Assembly: GCA_039566865.1 (NCBI GenBank)
Contig: CM076961.1
Coordinates: 9,509,501 to 9,573,500 of the forward strand
DNA from: Aurelia coerulea
Lineage: Eukaryota > Cnidaria > Scyphozoa > Semaeostomeae > Ulmaridae
Reading direction: 5' to 3'
DNA length: 64,000 nucleotides
Numbering within the stretch: the first letter of the stretch is position 1; the number at the start of each line of letters is the position of its first letter. The translations under genes and the position numbers were made by a program. Below the pieces are notes generated by a model. The model searched no databases and was not told the origin of the DNA. It saw only the letters and a list, made by a program, of their open reading frames with translations. Shown here one piece after another: positions 33,266 to 45,106 of this stretch.

Positions 33266-34625
33266 CTTTTTTTTTATATTCATTTAAAAATTACAATATA
33301 GGTTTACAAGCTACACTAGTTTACAAAATTACCATACAACTATACAATACTACTGGAACGATACCCCGAGGAGCAAAAGGCTATGACTACCCCGAAGCCA
33401 TTTTGACATAGATATTAAAACTAAAGTCTAAAACTAAAGCTAAAGTCTGTCTCAAATTACATGCCACGGGAAATGTCTGCGATCGAAACAAAATCTAAGT
33501 GTTTGGATGGGTAATTAGACATTGTTGCAGATATTGCGTGGCATCTAATTCGAGACAGACGTAAAAAATACAACGAAAAGAAGAACAAAATAGAAGCAAA
33601 GAAAAGAAGAACACATTTACTTAAATGAGACATGGTGGTTGTGATTGTGTGGCTTATAACGGAGTGTGAAGTTTTCTAATCAAATCGACCGGATTTGTGG
33701 ATAAATTTTAAAGTTAGTAGGAGTATATTTTTATTGAGTTCATTGTGAAATTTTTTATCACCATACAATAAAATTTGCAATAGAACGTTATTTTGGAGAT
33801 TAGTATATCCAAATGGTCGTAATAAAGCAAAAACTCCAGCGATAAGATCTCTGCGTGGTACTGCAAAGGATGGGCAAAGCAACAAAAAGTGTTCTGTATC
33901 CTCGATACCATCGTTCGTAGGGCACATTGGATTTATGGTATCCCTAAAATTGTGGTTGAATTTGTGAAGGTTTAGTTTGCTGAGACCAACCCTGAGTTGA
34001 GTGAGATAGGATAGACCTGTTGGGTCATGAATGCCAAAGATAGATCTAATTATTGATAAAAGTTTCTTCTTAAAAACAGAAACAGACGGTGCAAGTCTAA
34101 TCTCAGGATCAAGTTCGTTCCATTCAGATAAGCAATGAGGATAGAAACTAGACTTAAATTTTTCTGTTCTGGCCTTTATTCGCCCTATAACATCCTGGTT
34201 GCGAAGAGAGTAATGTAACTGTTGAAGTGGTGGGATTGGATCCCTAGTATAGACTGGAGTTAGATTATTAAGGATCTTGTAGAACAAAGTAAGGCGTTTG
34301 CTCCACCTTCGGCAGCTTAGCGATTCCCAGCCAAGTTCTGTGTACAGCTTTTCTCGTGATGTTCCTCTCCATGTTCCCGTAATTGCTCGCGCAGTAGAAT
34401 ACTGGATAGACTCTAATTTTTCCATCAAGCTCGGTAAAATGATGCTACCACTGAACTCGCATACTTTTGCCGGAATATGGTAAATAACATCCCCGTAGTC
34501 AAGATGAGGTCTTACATAGAGCTTATATAACTCGTTCAGAGTATGCCTGGGCAGATATTTGGAGAGATATTTCAGCAAGCCAATACCCTTCCTTGATTTG
34601 GAGATAGCTGATTTGATATGGGCAG
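33266..34625 (-). mobile_element. 5'-truncated LINE with A tail
   Basis: Poly(T) at 33267-33275 is the tail on the minus strand. The target sequence TTCCAA plus C-run flanks it (about 33247-33264 and 34639-34655), with a short filler at the 5' side. The 3' UTR contains GGGGTAGTCATAGCC, close to GGGGTTGTCATAGTC of the LINE at 48312 at the same place. Confidence 0.8.
33676..34578 (-). CDS. LINE ORF2 C-terminal fragment
   Basis: 300 codons open. It starts in the region after the catalytic palm (LSKYLPRHTLNELYKLYVRP, HLDYGDVIYH), passes the thumb-like AITGTWRGTSREKLYTELGW and ends with the Cys/His motif CPTNDGIEDTEHFLLLCP. It lines up with the LINE at 49351-50367 and 48835-49302 and, unlike that copy, has no internal stop. 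Endonuclease and palm are missing by 5' truncation. Confidence 0.85.
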   Translation of the reverse strand: MLKYLSKYLPRHTLNELYKLYVRPHLDYGDVIYHIPAKVCEFSGSIILPSLMEKLESIQYSTARAITGTWRGTSREKLYTELGWESLSCRRWSKRLTLFYKILNNLTPVYTRDPIPPLQQLHYSLRNQDVIGRIKARTEKFKSSFYPHCLSEWNELDPEIRLAPSVSVFKKKLLSIIRSIFGIHDPTGLSYLTQLRVGLSKLNLHKFNHNFRDTINPMCPTNDGIEDTEHFLLLCPSFAVPRRDLIAGVFALLRPFGYTNLQNNVLLQILLYGDKKFHNELNKNILLLTLKFIHKSGRFD

Positions 34626-34870
34626 GTTACCACTTTTATTCCAACCCCCCCCCCCTTTATTAATTCTTGCAAAATAGAAATAATAGTGCATATAATTTTT
34701 TTAATAATTCCTGCTAAGCAAATGTTCTTACAGTATTTATTAACTTTATTCTCCTTTGTTTGTCTGTATCAGTAACATCACTAAGTACAATGTATTAGTA
34801 ACATGACTAATATAAAAAAGATACGTGTTTTACTAAGAAAACGAAAAGCGACTATTCTCAATTTTTCCTG
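34626..34870. other. No gene seen
   Basis: AT-rich sequence between the LINE target site and the minisatellite. Confidence 0.3.
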
Positions 34871-34871
34871 T

Positions 34872-34996
34872 ATTTTGGCTGTATTTATAAGGTCTGATTT
34901 CGGCTGCATTTATAAGGTCTGATTTTTGCTGCATTTATAAGGTCTGATTTTGCTGCATTTATAAGGTCTGATTTCGGCTGTATTTATCGATGGGTG
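34872..34996. repeat. 25-bp minisatellite (copy 1)
   Basis: About five units of GGCTGTATTTATAAGGTCTG followed by ATTTC-type ends. The same unit stands in inverse orientation in about ten copies at 41027-41280. Sequence just right of it (35010-35080: GGAACTACGGAATT, GGAATTGCGGAACTGGG) also has an inverted relative at 40490-40530. Confidence 0.85.
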
Positions 34997-35083
34997 TAAT
35001 TTACGGTATTCGGAACTACGGAATTTAAGAATCCAGAATCAAGGGACTATGGAATTCGGAATTGCGGAACTGGGTCACAGGGA

Positions 35084-35084
<1 letters not shown>

Positions 35085-35129
<45 letters not shown>

Positions 35130-35130
35130 G
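35085..35130. repeat. ATT microsatellite
   Basis: About fifteen ATT units at the 5' edge of the R2-like LINE fragment. In frame it reads as poly-Tyr and is not part of the ancestral protein. Confidence 0.9.
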
Positions 35131-35927
35131 AAGGTGCTCCACTCCAAAAGTTGCTATTCAAACAGACAGTTAATCGAGATGTGCAAAAAGCAAATCGATT
35201 GTCAATTCAAGGCCCCTTTCTCTGTATGATTGATGTTCAGTTGAAATCCTCCCATTCAATCTTTTACAACTGGAAAGTAAGTGATTTACTCGTGAAGTTT
35301 GCAATAAAAGCACGTTTGAGTCTACTTCCAACAAACTTCACAAAGCATATATGGAATCGTCATAATGACCCTTCTTGCCCCTTTTGCCATCAGCATACGG
35401 AAAGTGTCGCACATCTGATGAATGGCTGTAGAGAGTTTCACAACTTTTATAGTAGACGTCACAATCGCATTGCTGACAAAATATTTGAGGTGATCTCAGG
35501 AAGTTTAAGTGGTTTCCAGTTTCATGCAAACAAACTTGCAGAATCAATAATGACAGACTATGGTGATGAACTACGGAGGATTACGCATCGTAAACCTGAT
35601 ATCCTTGTCATTGACAATCAGTCACGTAAATGCATTATCTTAGAGGTGACTGTCTGCTACGATCTGTATTTTGAACAAGCACTAAACACCAAACAGGAAC
35701 GGTATCAGCCGCTGTGCAGTCTACTACAGTTGTTAGGTTGGGATGTAGATCTGAAAGTGCTTTGCTTTGGCTCACTTGGTTGTATCAAAAAGGATGTTTG
35801 GACTGTTATGAGATCATTGTCAGTAGATAAGTTAATTGTAAAGAACACATTACAGTGGTGCTCAGTATCAAATTTAATAATGGCCAACTATATATGGAGA
35901 CACAGGGTGAAGAAGTTATTCAGTTGA
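35131..35927 (+). pseudogene. R2/Hero/NeSL-type LINE, C-terminal zinc knuckle and restriction-like endonuclease
   Basis: After the ATT repeat the frame (about 265 codons) holds KARLSLLPTNF, a C-x2-C-x8-H-x4-C knuckle (CPFCHQ..AHLMNGC), RRHNRI, and KPDILVIDNQ..CIILEVTV. The last is the PD-x14-E core of the restriction-like endonuclease found downstream of the reverse transcriptase in R2-group LINEs; Arg-His-Asn sits where those proteins have Arg-His-Asp. The reverse transcriptase itself is missing by 5' truncation. The frame is intact to a stop at 35925. This type is distinct from the apurinic-endonuclease LINEs around it. Confidence 0.8.
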
Positions 35928-35929
35928 AT

Positions 35930-38900
35930 TTTTTTTTTCGGTCCTTGTTATGATCAGATACACTAAAGTTCTATATTACAATTTATTATTATTAAATTAT
36001 TTACAGTTGGTATTTACAATAGCTTAAAATACACCAGCTAATTCAAACCAACTATCTACAAAGAAAAATTTACAATAATATAAAGAAAATAGATATATTT
36101 ATAGATGATTACTGTTTTCGGAGAGATTTCCATAGATATTGTTGCTACAAGCAATTTTTGCATGTGCAGTTTTCACCCTTCCATTCTTTTATCGATTTTT
36201 TGAAGCATACAACAGATGGCGAGCTTTTTATAGAGTCAGGTAGGCTGTTCCAGAGGATGCTACCTCTAAAGGTCAATGAACTGGTCCCATAGGTTGTACT
36301 TTTCGCTTGTGGTAGCATTAATATTGAACCTGATCTTAGATTGTATGTAAGGTCCTTTTGCTGGAAAATATTCCACAGAAAGGATGGATTTTCGCACGAT
36401 AGGCACTTATATATCTCTATCATCAAGTTACGTAGATTGTTTACATGGACCCTAGTGTCATCTATCTTTTGGAGAAGCTCATCGAAGTTCGATGCATAGT
36501 CTTCAAGAAGTATTCGCAAAGCTCTTTTGTGAACTCTGTCTATTTCTTTGTTTTGCGTTTTACCACAAAACATCCAGATAAGTGGACAATAACTGCAATT
36601 TGACTTTATAAATGTGTGGTAAAGGATCTTCCCTTTCTTTTCATTGATGTAAGGTGCAACCCTTGAGAATGCACTGACCTTTCTGCTAACTTGTTGACAC
36701 AGTGTTTTCACATTCTTGTCAAATTTCAGCTCATCGTCAACAGTTATCCTAAGAAGTTTAACAGACCTTGTGACATTTAGTATTTTGTTTTCTATTTCTA
36801 GCAGAAATTCTTGATGCTGCTCCAGGCCAAGAAACGTTACTTGAAATTTTTTTGGGATTTGCCACCATTCTGTTATCTTTAAACCAGTCAAGAGCTCTAG
36901 AGATATCATCCTCAAGTCTCATTGCCACTGATTCAACATCTTTGTCGCATGCATACACAGTATTATCATCTGCAAAGTTGCAGACGTGTGAGGACTTCAT
37001 GGCGAAGATGAGGTCATTGACAAAGATATTGAATAAAAGTGGACGAGAACTGAGCCCTGTGGAACTCCTGAGACTATCTCCTGCCATTCACTGAATTTTG
37101 AACCTATTTTAACGCGTTGTTTTCTTTGTGACAGATAGTTTGAGATTAGTGCAAGACTGTTTGGCCCAAATCCATATGCTGCAAGTTTGGCTATAAGTAA
37201 ATCATGTGGAAGACAATCATATGCCTTTGACAAGTCCATTAGCACCATCCGCAATACCCCTTTTTCATCGAGTGTCTTACGACAAGTCTCAATGAGTCAG
37301 AAAAGTGCGTGCTGTGTACTATGCCCACTTCGAAAAGCACATAGTAAACTAGATAGGAATTTACAAGTAAATGGCTGTATCTGTTGAGACATAATGCGCT
37401 CAAACACTTTGGAGAGTGCTGACAGGACACTTGTTGGCCGAAAGTTTGCCTTCTGTGTACTCTCACCACATTTAAAGATCGGGGAGACATCAGCCAGTTT
37501 AAGGTTTCCGGGGAATTCATTACTTGAGAACATTTTATTTATAAAATAAGTTATATGTTCTAAGGAACATCCTGATATCAGTTTAACAATACCTGTGGAA
37601 ATCTCGCCGCTGGTCTTTTTTGAATGGTCTAATTTATTGATCTCCTCCCAAACCTCCAAGGGACTGACACTCTTGAATTCAAATACGTCATTTCCAGTCA
37701 TGTGTCTTTTTATTTGAGTGATACAAGGATGATTTTCGTATTTTTTTATCGCATCTGCCACTACGTCATTTGAGGTATTTGGGACTATAGATGTGGACAC
37801 CGTTTTGTCAATGGGCAAAGTATTAATTATGTTCACGAAATAGGTGTTAAAGAGATTACTTATTTCAGTTTCATCATCTATGATAGCTTCATTTTCAATA
37901 AGTATTATTTTTTGGCTGCCATTGCTGGACTTTTCTGAGAAAAGAGGCTTAAACGTTTTCCAAAAGGTTTTTTCTTTTCCAACAGTGACAGGGTCGAGGT
38001 TGGCAAAGAAATTCCTTTTTTCATTTCTGTTTAATTTAACTACTAGATTTCGTTGAGCCTTGTATCTGTCCTTATCCTCCGTTCTTTTGGTTTTATTTGC
38101 AATGTTTTTTAACCTTGTCTTTTTCATCATAGCTTTCTTCAGCGCCTTAGTCACGTGAGGCTTGTTATTGCCCCTGACCATTGCTGTTTTTATGGGAGCA
38201 TGTTTATCTAGGATTTTTATTATGATCTCTTCAAATTCATCGTAATTTTCTAGCATACTTGCTTCAAGGCTATTAATGACTCCAGCTAAGAAGTCTTGAT
38301 GAGAAAATTTTGCGTAATTTCTATATTTGATAATTTTTGGTTCTTTCTTAACATAAGTTGTTTTGAGAATTGTGTAAATCATGTGATGAAAATCACTGAA
38401 ACCTGTCTCAAAAGACTGACTTTTTTGGAAACTGTATTTCGAGTTTGTTAATAATAAGTCAATACATCGACCATGAACGTTTTTGAAGCAGGTTGGTGTT
38501 TTTATCATACTATACAAGTCCCTTTCTTGGATGAACGTTTTTAACGCAGATTCGTGTACTTCCATGTTTAAATCACCGAGTATCAATAGTTTCCTCGAAG
38601 ATTTGGAATGGAAATCAATCAATGTCTCCATATTATCTAAGAAATATTTTGATTTTGACACGGAGGCCGATAGGACGGAAGCAACAGCCATTTTTCTTTC
38701 CTCAAGTTTAGCTCAATGGGAATTATCTGGATATCACCCTGGACCGGTGCACCCAAGAGCGCCCTAGAGACAATTCGATCCGTAACGTAGACCAAAAGTC
38801 CCCCAGAGCTCGAGGATACATCCAGTCTGTAAGGTGTTTTAACTCCCGGTATTTCGAATTGAGACGTTGGAAAGGAAGCATCCAATTTCGTTTCAGCAAT

Positions 38901-39150
38901 CACCAAAACATCAACCGAGTTTTGTATGAGACTGACAAAGTTTGTGAATTTGTTCCTAATAGAGTTCATATTTATGTAGCTTATGATTATATTTTTGGGA
39001 TGCTTATTTCGTAATGTTTTTAGGTTTTGAAATGGATCATTTTCCTCACAGGTGGAGCTGTCTGCTCCTGCTCGGGATAAATTGCGGAACACAAATGCTC
39101 TATATCGTTTAATGGCCAAATATAAATAGCTCAAGATATATCAGTTAGGG
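35930..39150 (-). mobile_element. Nearly full L2/CR1-like LINE, broken
   Basis: The 3' end lies tail-to-tail with the R2-like fragment at about 35930-35980 (poly(T) or AT-rich). The coding part runs from 39134 to 36145. The 5' UTR or ORF1 is not recognised. It belongs to the same clade as the fragment at 47664-48311/52306-52440. Confidence 0.82.
36145..39134 (-). pseudogene. LINE endonuclease/reverse transcriptase, several frameshifts
   Basis: Pieces in order: endonuclease start (39134-38637: ISYINMNSIRNKF, VLVIAETKLDASF), endonuclease end and fingers (38691-37297: LILGDLNMEVHE, ETGFSDFHHMI, NFRPTSVLSALSKVFER), palm (37254-36997: LMDLSKAYDCLPHDLLIAK, SGVPQGSVL), catalytic FADD (37087-36758: CNFADDNTVYACD), then thumb and C-terminus (36915-36145: HKRALRILLEDY, FRGSILWNSLPDSI, ENCTCKNCL). 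At least four frameshifts separate them. Catalytic residues are otherwise present. Confidence 0.88.
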
Positions 39151-40480
39151 GCGCATTACATTTGTTTTGTTTTCAATTTTTAGAGGTATGAGCAAGTATC
39201 TTAAAAATTTTCATTTTCCAAAAAACTGAAACGACAAAAAAGATCAAAAATCAAATTTCTATAAAATGTTTTGTGATCATTTGGGATTTAGAAATCGATT
39301 AATTGCACACTGATGCACGAGCACTGTTCTGTCTTCCCTGACGCCGCCCCTGGTTCTAAAATTTACGAAACTATCTGCCAGCTCGGCACCTTGGTTTATT
39401 TTAAAAGATGAATGTACTCTAGCACTGTTTCTTCTTTCTTCACTTTCGAAAAATTGAGCATATTGATTTTGTGTGCTGAAGTACAGCTGAAGTTCCTTTC
39501 GAATCTAGAAATCTCAAGTATGTGTCTGTGTTTGCTATCGTGATCCAGAGTTTGCTAGACGTATTTAGGATATTCACAAAGGCTTGCTTGATTCCCGAGG
39601 CCAATGGAAACCTGATCGCCATGGATGGTCATTGAACGTTAAATAAATGCTGAGAAACCATGACTATGGAGAAACCAAACTATGTAGCAACTCCTGATTT
39701 AAACTTTTCAATGAGGTATTCCACCTTTATCAAAAGATCGTCCTCGAGTCTTCCAGATTCTTTCAAACGCACGGAGAAAGCAGCTTTCCGAGAAATACTG
39801 GATATTGACTGGGAGAGTTGTTCAAAGCCAAAAGATCAAGGTTGGCATTTAAAGAATTTGCTCACACAAACTATCATGTAATTGTCAAGATTTCCATTTT
39901 AGGGGCAGGCAAAATGAATTGTGAGAATCGTTTAAAGATAAGGTAAAAATGCATGGCCACAAATATTTTCCCCATGGGGCATTCAACATATATGCATCAG
40001 TCCGAAAATGTTCGTGCAACCCAAAAATATTAGTTTAGGTTCGTATCTACCAAAAAATCAGCTTGTTTTATACTTTGACTCTGTAAATGTGTCATAATCT
40101 GTCAAAGAACGGAAAAAATACCAACATGAAGTTAAACAGAATGATAATTCTAGTCAAGATAAGAGAGCACTTCTCTGGGTACCACCAAGCATCTAGAAAA
40201 TAATTGATATAAGTTTAAATGAATGTAGGATGAAAAGGAATTTTTCAAACAATTGTATAGAAGATAAGGAATTTGGCAGAAAAGGTAGCGAAAATTCAGG
40301 AACGAGGGGGCTATTGGGTACCGTCCTATTTTTGGTTCCTCTCCTTTAGGATTCATAGAAATTTCAATTTAATCATACAGTACAGCGCAGAAAATATTAC
40401 AAAACAATTAAAAGTTAAACTGTGGAGCTTAGCCACTTTGGTGTCACTAGAGAAAATTCCAGGAAATTCATGTCCTGCAA
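39151..40480. other. No clear gene; possible MITE remnant
   Basis: At 39170-39320 the wording AAATTTTCATTTTCC, ATCAAAAATCAAATTTC and GATCATTTGGGATTTAG resembles the interiors of the TA elements at 1958 and 15739. A plus-strand frame 39660-39881 (73 codons) starts from ATG but has no known motif. Confidence 0.35.
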
Positions 40481-40484
40481 TTTA

Positions 40485-40990
40485 TACCTATGACCCAATT
40501 CCATAATTCCGCATTTTCGAATTCCATAATAGACCATTTCGCAATTTGGAGAAAGAGACTGAGGAGAGCGCGGCCCATTCTGACAGCCTTGGCAACAGGG
40601 AGATCTAGGGAATCCCCTCTTCTGCAGTGCAAAGTGTACGGTTGGCGGCTCGCTCGCATCTCTCTCCAAACTCGAGTTATTTTCGATTTATTTGCAACTT
40701 CCAAGAGTTATGTGATGCTTGTTTAGTATGGTAAGTGTTGTCTTTGGACTATTTAGCCGTTTTGCAATCTTTTCGCTCATTTGCGAATTTATTTTGAGCC
40801 ATTTTATTTCAGTTGTTTCCCTCGACTTTGAAACGGCTCAGTTTAGGCCCAGCTGCAGAAGAGGGGATTTCCTAGATTTCCTACTTGTTGCCAAGGCTGT
40901 CAGAATCGGCCGCGCTATCCTCAGTCCCTTTCCAAATTGCGAAATGGTCTATTCCATAGTTCCGTGATTCCAGATTGCTAAATTCCATAG
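40485..40990. mobile_element. Fold-back element
   Basis: Arms of about 140 bp pair: ACCATTTCGCAATTTGG at 40525 against CCAAATTGCGAAATGG at 40932, and CAGCCTTGGCAAC at 40587 against GTTGCCAAGGCTG at 40888. The outer part consists of AATTCCATA units. No coding capacity. Confidence 0.75.
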
Positions 40991-41026
40991 TTCCGGATTC
41001 CGTAAAGAGAACCCGTCGACAAAAGC

Positions 41027-41280
41027 AGAAATCAGACCTCATAAATGCAGCCGAAATCAGACCTTATAAATGCAGCAAAAATCAGACCTTATAAATACAG
41101 CCAAAATCAGACCTTATAAATGCAGCCAAAATCAGACCTTATGAATGCAGCAAAAATCAGACCTTATAAATACAGTCAAAATCAGACCATATAAAGACAG
41201 CCATAATCAGACCTTATAAATACAGCAAAAATCAGACCTTATAAATACAGCCGGAAATAGACCTTATAAAAAGCACACAG
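41027..41280. repeat. 25-bp minisatellite (copy 2, inverted)
   Basis: About ten units of AATCAGACCTTATAAATGCA plus GCCAA, with substitutions between units. Inverse partner of 34872-34996. Confidence 0.9.
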
Positions 41281-42369
41281 AGAACGGGGTATAGGAATCT
41301 CCAGATGAGCAACACAAAAACTGGGTTGACACTTTGTTTCATTGCCTTGACGACGTGCAAGAGTTCCGCTCATTGAGCATATTTGAAGTAAAGGTCTGGT
41401 CTGAAAATCGAATCTAATAGTTCTCGGGGGAAAATACTGCGTTCATACCTTGCCACTCAATTTGGACTGGACGAACGCAGAAAAATGCATTATATTATAA
41501 TATGGCAGGTCAAAAAAGCAATTGAAACTATTCTTTAATTCTTTGTTAAGAAAAGACAGTTTATTCTCCTCCGTGAAACCGTGACACTGTGATCAAGACA
41601 GGGAATTAATCCCAAAAAATGAAAATACGAGTATACACTATTTGAGGTTTCATCATGACCAAGAGACATTGAGCTATTCGATAAAACAAAAATTCTTAAA
41701 TCCGTCTTATAAATCCAGAGATATGATTTTTAAAGTTTAACTAAATTGCGAACTGTTGTTTACATTGCAATTTCCGGCCTTTTGTTTGTGTTATCGGTGA
41801 AAACCCATACATTCAAGTTCTTGTAACTCTTCAACAAATGCACCGAATTTTTTGAAACTTTTCTTTATTTTACAGATAAACACCCAAGCTATTTAAAAAT
41901 ACAAAGCTATTTGCAAAATCTCAAGTTGGTATATCAATATTTGTCAAAATGGTGTATGACCTTTCTAAGCACAAAAACCAGGCAAATTATCAAAATTCCA
42001 TCTGTTATAGTGAAAACAAAAAATCTAACTAAATCTAATTCTTCAAAAAAAATATCAACGTTGAATATGATGTCTTGAGAGGACTTCTACCAAAGGATTC
42101 GTACAGCTTCGTACAGGAAAAAAGTTATCACACATTTGGTATGATAGGCCCTTTTGGCTTAGCGTTGATTTTTTGGCAATTAGTTTTGGCTTTGTACATG
42201 ATTGAACTGTTCCGCATACGAACAGTGTTTGTGCAAACTACTTTCAACTATCTTAGCTTTGCTTGAGTAAAGCTTGTGTCTCTAAAGTATTCAGTTTTGG
42301 TCCATAATCTAATTCTCATTGTACATGTCCTTGATAAGGGCTTCTTCTCAGTTTAGTGTATCGAACGCC

Positions 42370-42675
42370 TCACTTCAATGATAATTGACAGCCTGATCTT
42401 GGTCGGCTACGTTTTTTAACTTGTTCATCTACTTCGTCACTGAACACTCTTTCTTTTACACGCCAGGTTTCATCCTTGACTTTAACTTGATAAAATTTTT
42501 GGAGTACTAATTGAATTTTATATGCGTCTTCCTTCAGCTCCCTTTCCTCTGTCAGTTTATCAGCTAGATCCTTAAATTTCGCAGTATATTTCGTGTTCTA
42601 CTTCGTACTTTTATCCTTTAAATCACCGTTTTCAACTATGAAATCATAAAGCTCGCCATTCGTTGTGATAAACAT
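42370..42675 (-). pseudogene. Small charged coiled-coil-like ORF in the loop of the large palindrome
   Basis: On the minus strand a frame from ATG (42675-42673) to TGA (42372-42370) spans 102 codons with one internal TAG at codon 26. It begins MFITTNGELYDFIVENGDLK and, after the stop, has LADKLTEERELKEDAYKIQL and VKERVFSDEVDEQVKKRSR. It is rich in Lys/Glu with heptad-like Leu spacing, and its composition differs sharply from the AT-rich surroundings. No family recognised. It may be the element's own gene remnant or a captured host exon. Confidence 0.45.
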
Positions 42676-43737
42676 GATTGATTTTGTGACGCATAGCTAT
42701 TGGAATGGTTTAAAGACTACAGGCCAGCAGTTTTGTGTTTTAACAGTCATTGTTTTATTTTGTGGTAGGAACTGACTTGGAAATTAACATAGAAAAAATT
42801 CTGCTTCTCAATGAGGCATGTGAAACATACAGGCTTGGCTTGGGTCGGTCATAGTTACGAGAACAAATTTTTTCTTATTGTTTTGCAGTTTCATATCAGT
42901 TTAAGCAAAGTTGCGTCATCCTCCCTGCATCCCATTTACAGTATGGTGAGCTGTAGATACTCTCTATGCGTACTATCAAAGATATAAAAGTTGAATTTAT
43001 ATTTTGAAATAACGAGGTAAAGTTGCCTTGCCTCAAAGAGGCATTTAAGGCGAATAAGTGAATGGAAAAGTAGTGATAGGGGACTGTAGGCAGTAGTTAT
43101 GTTTCAATAAAAGTCGCCACAAGCATATCCGGACTATTGACGCCTCTTCTCTACCATGTCGAAGCCCTTGAAGACAATCAGTTAACATTTCATTGACTAT
43201 GGAATCAAGATAAAAACCGAGTCGACAGACAAGAAGCATGAAAATATCATACCAGAACAAGATCTTTATCAACAGTTGGTCGTCAAGGTCTCAGTGAGTA
43301 CGACCATAACCAAACACAAACTGAAAAGGACCTACCATACCAAATGTGTGATAACTTTTTTTCCTGTACGAAGCTGTACGAATCCTTTGGCAAAAATTCT
43401 CTCAAGACATCATATTCAATTTTGATATTTTTTCGAAGAGTTAGATTTAGTTAGATTTTTTGTTTTCACTGTAACAGACGGAATGTTGATAATTTGCCTG
43501 GTTTTCGTGCTTAAAAAGGTCATACACCATTTTGACAAATATTGATATACCAACTTGAGATTTTACAAACAGCTTTGTATTTTTAGACAGCTTAGGTGTT
43601 TATCTGTAAAACAAAAAAAAGTTTCAAAAAATCGGTGCATTTATTGAAGAGATACAAGAACTTGAATTTCTGGGTTTTCAACGATACAACAAACAAAAGG
43701 CCGGAAATTGCAATGTAAACAACAGTTCGCAATTTAG

Positions 43738-45106
43738 TAGACTTGCCCCAAGTCTATCTCTTCCATCCGTCTACTGTTCTCTTTGCGGTAGAGCCTGGAT
43801 CCGCCATTTCCTGGATCCGCCATTCCAACATTCCACCCAGAGAGCTCGAGAGATAGACTTGTATAATTTGCAGCCTTATGAATTATTAATGAGATATATC
43901 TTTTGTTTTATGACGTAGGCGGACAGAATTCTGTCCGCTGCCGGCATTCTCAGATCTTTCGCAGTAGCCAATCAACATCATAATAGCACAAAAGATTTAT
44001 CGGATTAGAGTGAAAGGCTGGAACCTCGAAGGGGGGTCGCCTCGAACATTTTTGAATGAGAAAAACACTGCAAATCTACAAAAAGACTCGCAAAGGAGAT
44101 TTTATCTCAGTTCTAGGAAATTATGGCAATGAAAATGAAGGCCCTCGATTTAGCGAGAGAAGCACTGTAAGAGCAAGCTGCTGATTACACTAACTTTTTC
44201 ATAAGAAACCGCTTATAAAGAAACGGTAGGCCTGAATTGAAAAAGCTAAGAAACTTTTTGAATTTACAGTTTCAATTTTCTTATCGCACTAAAAATGTTT
44301 TGACACTGTCCAATTATAGCAACTGTTTGGACATTATTTCGAATACAAATTATGTTTTGTTTTTGTTTTGAGATCCTACTAAGTAATTTGGGAGCCCTTT
44401 AGATAAAACAAAATTAACTCTACGCTTCTGGCATTAAAATATAAGAAACATGTAAGAAACTTTTGGTAGCGAAATGGGCCAAAAATTTAAGAAACTGCCT
44501 GCCAGTCCCAGACCTTAGTTTCTTGTAAAAAGAAATGAGTGTATGCAAGTTTTTTAACCTGTTTGTAAGTGCCATGAAAGTGGCATCATTGCCTGGATGC
44601 CGATAAGAGCAAGCTGCAAGCTCCTAATTATGCAAGTTGTTTTACACGGGTTTTGTAGTAGGCCCTTCTTTCTGCGAATCTTAGATCATTTATGACAACC
44701 AAATACAGAGGATGAAATAAAAAGAAACAGGACGTAACATATAATAAAGTATGAGCAACAAATTCAACCCACAGAGCCATTGCAACGTGGCCTTTTTCCA
44801 TCCACAGAGAATCTTTTCATTTTATTCTTCGTTATTCTATGGTTCAAGTCCGATTGTTTGTCTACAGGCTCAAGATAATCGGATTATCCAAGCTTATTGT
44901 CTGAAAATATACCCCCCGAATGAGTTTGCTTGAAGTCGCACGTGCCGTATCTCATTAATAATTCATAAGGCTGCAAATTATACAAGTCTATCTCTCGAGC
45001 TCTTTGGACGGAATGTTGGAATGGCGGATCCAGGGAATGGCAGATCCAGGAACTACCGTGAAGGGAACGGTAGACGGACGGAAGTGATAGACTTGGGGCA
45101 AGTCTA
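43738..45106. mobile_element. Mutator-like MITE nested in the right arm of the large palindrome
   Basis: Inverted ends TAGACTTGCCCCAAGTCTA extend for about 165 bp (to 43902; from 44943). The flanks are the 9-bp direct copies GCAATTTAG (43729-43737, 45107-45115), present once in the partner arm at 41745. The interior of about 1 kb shows GACAGAATTCTGTC and short frames but no transposase. A 9-bp duplication with long TIRs fits MULE-type elements. Confidence 0.85.

Noticed and set aside
35049..35130. N-terminal part of the plus-strand frame with poly-Tyr
   Set aside because: It is translated TIR sequence and an ATT microsatellite; the protein relic begins only at about 35131.
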